Part shown: positions 27,262 through 36,185 of the stretch, piece after piece
How positions within the stretch are numbered: the first letter of the stretch is position 1
Layout of the letters: each line of letters starts with the position of its first letter
From: Saccharomonospora amisosensis
Lineage (GTDB): Bacteria > Actinomycetota > Actinomycetes > Mycobacteriales > Pseudonocardiaceae
DNA: 64,000 bases
Assembly: GCF_011761185.1 (NCBI RefSeq)
Contig: NZ_JAAOYM010000001.1
Location: forward strand, 2,294,001 to 2,358,000
Reading direction: 5' to 3'
Position numbers and translations under genes: made by a program
Notes under the pieces: generated by a model
Told to the model about the DNA's origin: nothing
The model's input: the letters and a program-made list of their open reading frames with translations, nothing else
Database searches by the model: none

Positions 27262-28647
27262 ATGACCTCACATCGGTTGCGCGTCGCCGTCGTCGGTTCC
27301 GGTCCCGCGGGGGTGTACGCGACCGACGCGCTGCTGAAGTCGACAGCCGCCGTCGAGACGGACCTCAGCATCGACCTGTTCGAACGGTTGCCCGCACCGT
27401 ACGGCCTGATCCGGTACGGGGTGGCGCCCGACCATCCTCGGATCAAGGGCGCGGTGAGTGCCCTTGCCCGGGTGCTCGCCCGGCCCAGGGTGCGGCTGTT
27501 CGGCAACGTCACCTACGGAACGGACCTGAACCTGGACGACCTGCGCGGGCTGTACCACGCGGTGATCTTCGCGACCGGCGCGAACCAGGACCGGCGGCTG
27601 CGGATACCCGGCATCGATCTCGCGGGCAGCCACGGGGCGGCGGAGTTCGTCGCCTGGTACGACGGGCATCCCGACGCGCCTCGCACGTGGCCGCTGCGTG
27701 CCGAGCAGGTGGCCGTCGTCGGTGCCGGGAACGTGGCGCTGGATGTGGCTCGAATACTGGCGAAGACAGCCGACGAGTTGCTGCCCACCGACATCCCGCC
27801 CAACGTCTACTCCGGGCTGCGTGCCAATCGTGCGACCGATATCCACGTCTTCGGCCGCCGCGGCCCGGCGCAGGCCAAGTTCACCCCGCTGGAGCTGCGC
27901 GAACTCGACCACTCGCCGACGGTGGAGGTAGTCGTCGATCCCGAGGGCATCCGGTACGACGACGCCTCGGTGCGGGCACGTCGGCAAAGCAAGCAGGTCG
28001 ACCTGGTCGCCGCCACGCTCGAGGACTGGGCGATCCGTGATACCGGCTCCCGGCCCCACCGCATTCACCTGCACTTCTTCGAGGAACCCACGGAGCTGCT
28101 CGGGGAGAACGGTCACGTGGTGGGGCTGCGAACGCAACGCACCGAACTCTGTGGCGATGGCAAGGTTCGTGGGACCGGGCGATTCCGCGACTGGGACGTG
28201 CAGGCGGTGTACCGCGCCGTGGGATACCTCAGCGAGCCGGTGGCGAAGCTGCCCTTCGACGACGAGTCGGGAACCGTTCCCAATGAGGCGGGCCGGGTGC
28301 TGGGCGTGGACGGTGCGCCGCTGCCCGCCACCTACGTCACCGGCTGGGTCAAGCGCGGCCCGGTCGGGCTGATCGGGCACACCAAGGGCGATGCGAACGA
28401 AACCGTCGCCTGCCTGCTCGACGACCATGCCAGCGGTCGGCTGCCGACCCCGGCCGCCGCGGAACCGGAGGCGATTCTCGCGTTGCTCGCGGCGAAGGGC
28501 GCGGACTACACGACCTGGGCGGGCTGGCAGCGGCTCGACGCCCACGAGCGCGACCTCGGGAAGGCGCAGGGCCGGGAGCGGATCAAGGTCGTCGACCGCG
28601 CGGCTATGACGCGGATTTCCTCCGAGCCCGTGCGCGCCAGCGACTGA
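27262..28647 (+). CDS. NADPH-ferredoxin/adrenodoxin reductase (FprA type)
   Basis: Flavoprotein that passes electrons from NADPH to ferredoxin. 461 residues, matching mycobacterial FprA. N-terminal FAD motif LRVAVVGSGPAGVYATDALL, the family signature LPAPYGLIRYGVAPDHPRIK, NADP motif VAVVGAGNVALDVARIL, the FGRRGPAQAKFTPLELREL block and C-terminal YVTGWVKRGPVGLIGHTKGDANETV. ATG 27262 has CAGGAG at a 6-base spacing; the upstream in-frame GTG/ATG codons lack family similarity. In context it is the natural electron donor to the two-cluster ferredoxin and FAD oxidoreductase of the upstream operon, or to the P450s. Confidence 0.92.
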   Translation: MTSHRLRVAVVGSGPAGVYATDALLKSTAAVETDLSIDLFERLPAPYGLIRYGVAPDHPRIKGAVSALARVLARPRVRLFGNVTYGTDLNLDDLRGLYHAVIFATGANQDRRLRIPGIDLAGSHGAAEFVAWYDGHPDAPRTWPLRAEQVAVVGAGNVALDVARILAKTADELLPTDIPPNVYSGLRANRATDIHVFGRRGPAQAKFTPLELRELDHSPTVEVVVDPEGIRYDDASVRARRQSKQVDLVAATLEDWAIRDTGSRPHRIHLHFFEEPTELLGENGHVVGLRTQRTELCGDGKVRGTGRFRDWDVQAVYRAVGYLSEPVAKLPFDDESGTVPNEAGRVLGVDGAPLPATYVTGWVKRGPVGLIGHTKGDANETVACLLDDHASGRLPTPAAAEPEAILALLAAKGADYTTWAGWQRLDAHERDLGKAQGRERIKVVDRAAMTRISSEPVRASD

Positions 28648-29121
28648 TGGCCGGGTTTGACACTCACCCAACTCGCGGCCGCGACCGGGGACAAGTCGCG
28701 GACAGTGCCCGAAGCTGGTCGAACGGGTAGCCACCCTGCCGCAGGGCTGACGACGGCGACACCGGTCCCTCGACATCGTGGGGTAGGTGGCCGATCCCCA
28801 GCACGTCGCCGGGACGGCACCGGGACGGCACCGGGACGACGGAGTCGTAGCCGACGGTCGAGGTGCTCACGTGGCGCCATCCCCCATCCGGGGCTCCATG
28901 GCGGAAACGCACGGCATCGAATCACCCGGTGGCGTTGAGTGAGGACCCGGAAGAGTGGGCAGCCCGGGTGGGTCACACGCCGACATACCCGCCTCGGTCT
29001 ACCTTCGATCGAAGGGCTCGCCCACCATGGCCGTCGTGTCGCCGCCGAAGCGCCCGCGGGCGCGACCGCTGGTGGGCGCGGGGTGGATCGTGATCTTTCC
29101 GTCGACAGGAGGCGCGAAGGC
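28648..29121. other. Intergenic stretch around the relic
   Basis: Apart from the minus-strand relic (28664-28870) no gene is supported in these 474 bases. Right of the relic, 28871-29121 contains only the probable promoter of the membrane protein gene and its Shine-Dalgarno AGGAGG at about 29107-29112. Confidence 0.4.
28664..28870 (-). pseudogene. Degenerate copy of the 31214-31504 gene, with internal tandem repeat
   Basis: Reads VSTSTVGYDSVVPVPSRC and later SSALRQGGYPFDQLRALSA. The intact gene at 31214-31504 reads MSLDVGSTSYRIHSTRP and LSSALRQGGYRVHDLSVDV. At DNA level CCACCCTGCCGCAGGGCTGA is shared exactly (28734-28753 and 31370-31389 region). The copy stops early (68 versus 96 residues) and its middle is altered by a tandem 11-base repeat GGGACGGCACC (about 28811-28840). 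It is therefore a broken paralogue. Confidence 0.55.
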
Positions 29122-29994
29122 TTGAGTACCGTGCTCGCCTTCGCCGTCGCCATGGCGGTCACCGGGGCCATGTTCATCGCCGTGGGATCGGCGTTGCAGG
29201 AGCGCGTGGCGGTGCGAAGCTGGACGCTGGGCGGCGGGCAGTTGCGGTTCTTCCTGCGCCTGGTCAAGCAGCCTCGATGGCTGCTTGGGGCCGCCTTCGC
29301 CGGCGCGGGAGTGGCGCTGCATGTCGTGGCGCTCAGCTTCGGGCCGGTCAGCATCATCCAACCCTCCGGCACGACTGGCCTGCTGTTCGCCGTGATCACC
29401 AAGGCGGTACTGGACCGCCGTCGTATCCGGCTACCCGAACTCGCCGGCTCCATGGCCATCGTGGTCGGACTGGGCGGGCTGCTGCTGGCTCTGCCGCACA
29501 CCCCGAAAGATCCGGTGCTCAGCTTGCCCCCGGCCCTGCTGCTCACCGTCGTGACCCTGGGCCTGAACGCCGCGGCGATGGCCGTGTCGTGGCTCGTCGT
29601 CTCCGGCAGCGCCAAGGCCATCGCACTCGGCTTGGCCGCGGGAGTGACCTTCGGGGTCGGCTCCGCGCTGGTAGGAGTCGTCGGGCACCGGGCAGTGGCC
29701 GATCCGGCGGCGGTGCTCGACTGGCTGACCCTGGCGATCGTGGTGCTCCTCTCCATCGGGGGAATAGCGCAGCAACACGCGTACAGAATGCGACGGTTCG
29801 CGCTGGCGTTCGCCATGCTGGAGATCAGCGATCCTGTCGCCGCATCCTCCGTCGGTGTGCTGGTTCTGGGCGAACCCATGCCGGAGACGGCCCTCAGGAC
29901 CGCGTCGATGGGCCTTTCGGCCGCGGTCATCGTCGTCGGTGTGGTGGTACTCGTCCGGTCGTACGCCGCTGTGAATGTCGCCGAGAAGAGCTGA
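29122..29994 (+). CDS. DMT/EamA-like integral membrane protein
   Basis: 290 residues with nine or ten hydrophobic helices, consistent with the drug/metabolite transporter superfamily: LAFAVAMAVTGAMFIAVGSAL, WLLGAAFAGAGVALHVVAL, SFGPVSIIQPSGTTGLLFAV (the DMT first-repeat signature), MAIVVGLGGLLLAL, and in the second half RFALAFAMLEISDPVAASSV with GVLVLGEPMP. The GEP and P-x-x-A-x-x-x-G patterns are typical. TTG 29122 is used because AGGAGG lies 9 bases upstream. Substrate unknown. The glycosyltransferase starts 2 bases after its stop, so the two form an operon; export or flipping of a glycosylated product is one possibility. Confidence 0.8.
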   Translation: MSTVLAFAVAMAVTGAMFIAVGSALQERVAVRSWTLGGGQLRFFLRLVKQPRWLLGAAFAGAGVALHVVALSFGPVSIIQPSGTTGLLFAVITKAVLDRRRIRLPELAGSMAIVVGLGGLLLALPHTPKDPVLSLPPALLLTVVTLGLNAAAMAVSWLVVSGSAKAIALGLAAGVTFGVGSALVGVVGHRAVADPAAVLDWLTLAIVVLLSIGGIAQQHAYRMRRFALAFAMLEISDPVAASSVGVLVLGEPMPETALRTASMGLSAAVIVVGVVVLVRSYAAVNVAEKS

Positions 29995-29996
29995 AC

Positions 29997-31157
29997 ATGC
30001 GAGTGCTGATTGCGACCGACACCTATCCGCCGGATCTCAGCGGGAGTTCGTTCTTCGCCGACCGGCTCTCGAAGGGCCTGGCCGAGCGCGATCACGACGT
30101 GCACGTGGTGTGCGCCTCCGAGACAGGTCCACGGCAGGACGTCCGTGACGGTGGCGTGCGGCTGCACCGGTTACGCTCGCTGCCACTGCTGATCCATCCC
30201 AGGGTGCGCTTCGTCCCACCACCCGGAGTACCCCTCGTCGTCAGGCGTATTGTCGCCTCGGTGCGGCCGGACGTGGTCCACACGCAGGACCACTTCACCA
30301 TCGGCCGCGCCGCCATCAAGGCCGCGCAGCGATACGGCATTCCCGTTGTCGCGACCAACCATTTCATGCCGGACAACCTGCTTCCGTACCTGCCTCGGTC
30401 GCTGCACGCGCCCGTCGCTGACCTGGCCTGGCGCGACTTCCGCCGCGTCTACCGCCATACGGACTACGTCACCGCACCCACTCCCACCGCCGCGGCGCTG
30501 CTGGCCGAGCACGGCTTCGCCCGGCACGTCGAACCAGTCTCCTGCGGAGTCGACACCGTGCGGTTCCACCCGCCCGAGGGCTCCGCCACCGCGATCCGCA
30601 AGGAACTGGGACTGCCCGACCTGCCCACGGTCGCGTTCGTGGGCAGACTCGACGCCGAGAAGCGGCTCGACGAACTGATTCGCGCCTTCGCACGGCTGCG
30701 GCACTTGGAGGCCCAACTGGTGCTCGCGGGGGAGGGCACCCGCCGCCCGGCGCTGGAGCGGCTCGCCGAGCAGGTCGGGGCGGGTCCTCACGTGCACTTC
30801 CTCGGGTTCGTGCCCGACGAGCAGTTGCCGTCGGTGTACCAGGCCGCGGATGTCTTCGCGATCCCGGGCATCGCCGAACTGCAGAGCATCGCGACTCTTG
30901 AGGCGCTCGCCTGTGGCCTCCCGGTCGTCGCGGCGAACGCGGTGGCGCTGCCGCACCTGGTCTCGCCGGGAGAGAACGGCTTCCTCGTCGAACCCGGCGA
31001 TGTCGCGGGGCTGGCCGCGGCACTGGACCGGATACTGTCCTATGAGGAGATGCGACGCGACATGGGCGCGGTCAGTCGCTCCGTAGCGGTGTCGCACGGC
31101 CACGAACGGACGCTGTCACGGTTCGAGGAGATCTATCGCGCCGTCATCACGGGCTGA
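29997..31157 (+). CDS. Glycosyltransferase family 4
   Basis: 386-residue GT-B glycosyltransferase that transfers a sugar from a nucleotide-activated donor. N-terminal MRVLIATDTYPPDLSGSSFF and VHVVCASETGP; acceptor-side segment VVHTQDHFTIGRAAI and VVATNHFMPDNLLPYLP; donor-binding TVAFVGRLDAEKRLDELI, LVLAGEGTRRPALERLA and the E-x7-E motif in IPGIAELQSIATLEALACGLPVVA. The family resembles phosphatidylinositol mannosyltransferase/GPI-anchor type GT4 enzymes of actinobacteria. The acceptor is unknown. It starts 2 bases after the DMT-like gene. Confidence 0.9.
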   Translation: MRVLIATDTYPPDLSGSSFFADRLSKGLAERDHDVHVVCASETGPRQDVRDGGVRLHRLRSLPLLIHPRVRFVPPPGVPLVVRRIVASVRPDVVHTQDHFTIGRAAIKAAQRYGIPVVATNHFMPDNLLPYLPRSLHAPVADLAWRDFRRVYRHTDYVTAPTPTAAALLAEHGFARHVEPVSCGVDTVRFHPPEGSATAIRKELGLPDLPTVAFVGRLDAEKRLDELIRAFARLRHLEAQLVLAGEGTRRPALERLAEQVGAGPHVHFLGFVPDEQLPSVYQAADVFAIPGIAELQSIATLEALACGLPVVAANAVALPHLVSPGENGFLVEPGDVAGLAAALDRILSYEEMRRDMGAVSRSVAVSHGHERTLSRFEEIYRAVITG

Positions 31158-31213
31158 TCCACGTGAGCGGCCTGCCGGGGGCAGTCCATTCTGGATTGAG
31201 CTGACGCTCGCCT

Positions 31214-31504
31214 TCACAGCAGTTCGGAGGAGACGACCGGGGGTAGCGCTCGGAGGTGGTCGAGCAGCGGTTCCACGCCGCCGTCGCTGATCATGATGGT
31301 GCACACCATGCTGCCTTCGGTGACGCCGTCGCGGACGTCCACGGACAGGTCGTGCACCCGGTAACCACCCTGCCGCAGGGCTGACGAGAGCGCCAGCAGG
31401 CCGTCGACGCCGCCGGTGAAGTACGTGGCGATCCGGCGGCGTGCCGGGAACGACGGCCGGGTGGAGTGGATGCGGTACGAAGTGGAACCGACATCGAGAG
31501 ACAT
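31214..31504 (-). CDS. Small protein with ACT-like C-terminal half
   Basis: 96 residues. ATG 31504 has GGAG 7 bases upstream. N-terminal half MSLDVGSTSYRIHSTRPSF then GGVDGLLALSSALRQGGYRV; the C-terminal part HDLSVDVRDGVTEGSMVCTI and MISDGGVEPLLDHLRAL alternates strand and helix like a small regulatory ACT-type domain (inference by eye). No family name is assigned. A degenerate copy lies at 28664-28870. It is divergent from furA, with a 261-base gap. Confidence 0.6.
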   Translation of the reverse strand: MSLDVGSTSYRIHSTRPSFPARRRIATYFTGGVDGLLALSSALRQGGYRVHDLSVDVRDGVTEGSMVCTIMISDGGVEPLLDHLRALPPVVSSELL

Positions 31505-31729
31505 GGTGGAACTCCAACTCGAGGAACCGAACGGATCCGGGCCAGGTCCCGAGATGGATTCGACAACCGAGGTCGACAGCACTGCGCGTCGGCGACCTGG
31601 GTTCAGCCGACGCGCCTCACTACTACGTTCAGTGACGATGTTATCGGCGCACGCATGGGTCGAAGGGTAGCAGACCGTCGTGCGCGGACCCAGCCGTACC
31701 GCGGTCGACGGAAGAGTCGCAGGCTGTTC

Positions 31730-31758
31730 TTGATTGATTCCAGAAATTAGGGCACACT
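31730..31758 (+). promoter_or_regulatory. furA promoter with AT-rich Fur-box-like spacer
   Basis: -35 TTGATT (31730-31735), a 17-base spacer and -10 CACACT (31753-31758), with the GTG start only 7 bases beyond, giving a leaderless mRNA. The spacer and -35 (GATTGATTCCAGAAATTAG) are AT-rich in a very GC-rich setting, as in mycobacterial furA promoters where FurA binds an AT-rich site to repress itself and katG. Confidence 0.65.
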
Positions 31759-31765
31759 GCTGAGC

Positions 31766-34460
<2,695 letters not shown>

Positions 34461-34468
34461 TGAACCCG

Positions 34469-34506
34469 GCGTCCAGGTCGGCGGGCTCGCCCGCCGACCT
34501 GGACGC
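34469..34506 (+). terminator. katG terminator hairpin
   Basis: A perfect 17-base-pair stem (34469-34485 with 34490-34506) and a 4-base loop CTCG, starting 8 bases after the katG stop. No U-run follows, as is common for actinobacterial terminators. It also faces the PhoX relic on the other strand. Confidence 0.85.
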
Positions 34507-34745
34507 TCACGGCGGCACTACAGCGCGCCCCATCTCCCAGGGCCCGGTCACCGCGTAGGTGATGCCGGGGCTTTGCACGTTGAAGAACAGAATCCGACCG
34601 TCGGGGCTGAACGTGGCGTACCGGCGAACTCGCTGGTGTTGGAACTGTTCAACGCCGCGAGGTCGAAGATCTGGCCCCGGTCGGTGACCCGCACGCGGGA
34701 AGTCGCGGCCGTCGCCGTCCTCACACAGCACCAGCCCGCCGGTTT
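34507..34745 (-). pseudogene. C-terminal relic of a PhoX-type phosphatase (DUF839)
   Basis: Reading on the minus strand in three frames in turn gives GGLVLCEDGDGRDF, then RVRVTDRGQIFDLAALNSSN and TSEFAG, then TFSPDGRILFFNVQSPGITY and AVTGPWEMGRAVVPP before the stop at 34507. These are the C-terminal signature blocks of PhoX/DUF839 alkaline phosphatases (family pattern EFAGATFSPDG...LFVNIQ.PG.T..ITGPW). Two frameshifts and loss of the first 90% show it is dead. Confidence 0.75.
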
Positions 34746-34780
34746 TGGGTGAGACACTGGGTGAGACACATGGAAAAGGA

Positions 34781-34828
34781 CACGGGGCCTGGGCCCGCTC
34801 CCCGAAGGGACCGGGCCCAGGCCCCGTG
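34781..34828 (-). terminator. Terminator hairpin of the iniB-like gene
   Basis: A perfect 17-base-pair stem (34781-34797 with 34812-34828) around a 14-base loop, 24 bases beyond the stop of the minus-strand iniB-like gene. It is palindromic and could act in both directions. A direct repeat GTGAGACAC (about 34749 and 34761) lies just outside. Confidence 0.75.
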
Positions 34829-34851
34829 CGTGGTTCAGGCGCTCAGCAGGC

Positions 34852-36000
34852 TCACATGCCGAGGTCCAGATCCGGAGTGCTCGGCAGGTTGTCGGTGCCG
34901 GGCACGTCGAGACCACCCGCGAGGTTGCCGACATCGCTGACGTGGACACTGTCCACAGTGTCCATCACGGTGTCGACCGGGTCCATGACGGCGACACCCT
35001 GGGCGAGGTCGGAGCTTGCCAGGCCGCCGACCGTGTCGTTGACGTCGTCGACCACGGTGCCCGCGACGGGCACGTCCTCGGTGACGTCGCTGACGGTGTG
35101 CTGCACCGTGCCGACGGTGCCCTCCACCGTGCCGACAGCGTCCTCGACGGACGGCGTGGCGGGCAGCGCCGGAGCGGCGGCCGCGACGTGGTCCAGCGTG
35201 TCGGCCACGTCGCCCGTCGCGTCGAAGTCGCCGTCGTTGTTCGCGGCGGCCAGTGCCTGGCCGCTCGGCTCACCGATCGGGGTGGAGCCGAGCGCACCGT
35301 TGGCGGTGCCGAGCATGGCGCCGCCCTCGTACCGCACGGTCTCCACAAGCCCGCCGAGCGGCTCACCGACGGCGGGCAGCCCGCTGACGGTGTCGACCAG
35401 GGCGCCTGCCAGTGCGGCATCGCCGAGGTGGTTGGTGACGCCGTCCGCCACCGCCCCGACGAGCTTGCCGTCGTAGATGTGCTCGCCGACACCGGCCACG
35501 GTGTGCTGCAGGTCGGTGGCGGCGGCGTCCACCAGCGGGCCCGCCACCGGCACCTCGTCGACGGTGTCGGCCACACCGTCGACGACGTCGGAAACGGTGT
35601 TGAGCACGCCGTCGGTGACGGTGTTCAGCCCCGTCGCGCTTGCCACGTCACTGACGCCGCCGAACACACCGCTCAGGTCAGGCAGGGCGCCCAGCGGCCC
35701 GGAAGCGACGTCGGCCACGCCACCGATCAGCGTTGAGCCCGCCTCGCTGACGTGGGTGACGGCGTTGTCGAGAGTGCCTGTGACGTCGGCGGTGGCCGCG
35801 AGGGAGCCGAGCGTCTCGGCAACGGCAGCGGGTGCGGTGTCCATGACCAGCGGAAGGATCTCCCGCACGTCGGCTGCGGTGACGTCTCCGAGTCCGGCGG
35901 CATTCAACACCCCCTGCGGATCGGCGTCGAAGTCCGCCAGCGCCTGTGGGTCGCTCAGGAGGTTCGTTGCGAATTCGTGCAGCGTCTGCACCGGACCCAT
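34852..36000 (-). CDS. IniB N-terminal-domain protein, low-complexity
   Basis: 382 residues. The first 60 (VQTLHEFATNLLSDPQALADF, DADPQGVLNAAGLGDVTAADV, REILPLVMD) match the IniB N-terminal domain of mycobacteria. The rest is a low-complexity Ala/Val/Asp/Thr chain with repeated blocks such as VPVAGPLVDAAATDLQHTVAG and VPVAGTVVDDVNDTVGGL, few aromatics and no lysine-rich parts. There is no signal peptide. Mycobacterial iniB heads the cell-wall-stress operon iniBAC; here the dynamin-like iniA/iniC do not follow. ATG 36000 is chosen because GGAG lies 9-12 bases before it; ATG 36015 is an alternative with no RBS. Divergent from the regulator at 36186. Confidence 0.8.
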   Translation of the reverse strand: MGPVQTLHEFATNLLSDPQALADFDADPQGVLNAAGLGDVTAADVREILPLVMDTAPAAVAETLGSLAATADVTGTLDNAVTHVSEAGSTLIGGVADVASGPLGALPDLSGVFGGVSDVASATGLNTVTDGVLNTVSDVVDGVADTVDEVPVAGPLVDAAATDLQHTVAGVGEHIYDGKLVGAVADGVTNHLGDAALAGALVDTVSGLPAVGEPLGGLVETVRYEGGAMLGTANGALGSTPIGEPSGQALAAANNDGDFDATGDVADTLDHVAAAAPALPATPSVEDAVGTVEGTVGTVQHTVSDVTEDVPVAGTVVDDVNDTVGGLASSDLAQGVAVMDPVDTVMDTVDSVHVSDVGNLAGGLDVPGTDNLPSTPDLDLGM

Positions 36001-36103
36001 ATTGGTTATCTCCATCGAATTGCTACTTAAAACGGACATATCGGACAAGATCAAGAACCTTTGGGTTCCAAGCGACGGTAAGCCGGTAGCGTCTGCGTCC
36101 GCA

Positions 36104-36128
36104 TCGGAGATCACTCCGAGTCTCCGAG
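36104..36128. promoter_or_regulatory. Inverted and direct repeat in the iniB/regulator gap
   Basis: TCGGAG (36104-36109) and CTCCGA (36114-36119) are perfect inverted arms 4 bases apart, and CTCCGAG recurs at 36114-36120 and 36122-36128. The site lies about midway between the two divergent genes and is a candidate operator. Confidence 0.4.
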
Positions 36129-36135
36129 CGATCGC

Positions 36136-36178
36136 ACTAGGGATGCTGGCGTCGCCCGGCTAGGGGTACTAGGGATGC
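36136..36178 (+). promoter_or_regulatory. Direct repeats upstream of the STAND/LuxR regulator
   Basis: The 11-mer ACTAGGGATGC occurs at 36136-36146 and again at 36168-36178, 32 bases (about three helical turns) apart, both on the same strand and face of the helix. MalT, the prototype of this regulator class, binds directly repeated GGGGATG/GGA(T/G)GA-like boxes, which these resemble (GGGATG). Confidence 0.5.
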
Positions 36179-36185
36179 CGGCCCG

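Noticed and set aside
34942-35736. A 264-codon plus-strand frame inside the iniB-like gene
   Set aside because: The low-complexity repeat opens several frames; the minus strand has the IniB domain and an RBS.
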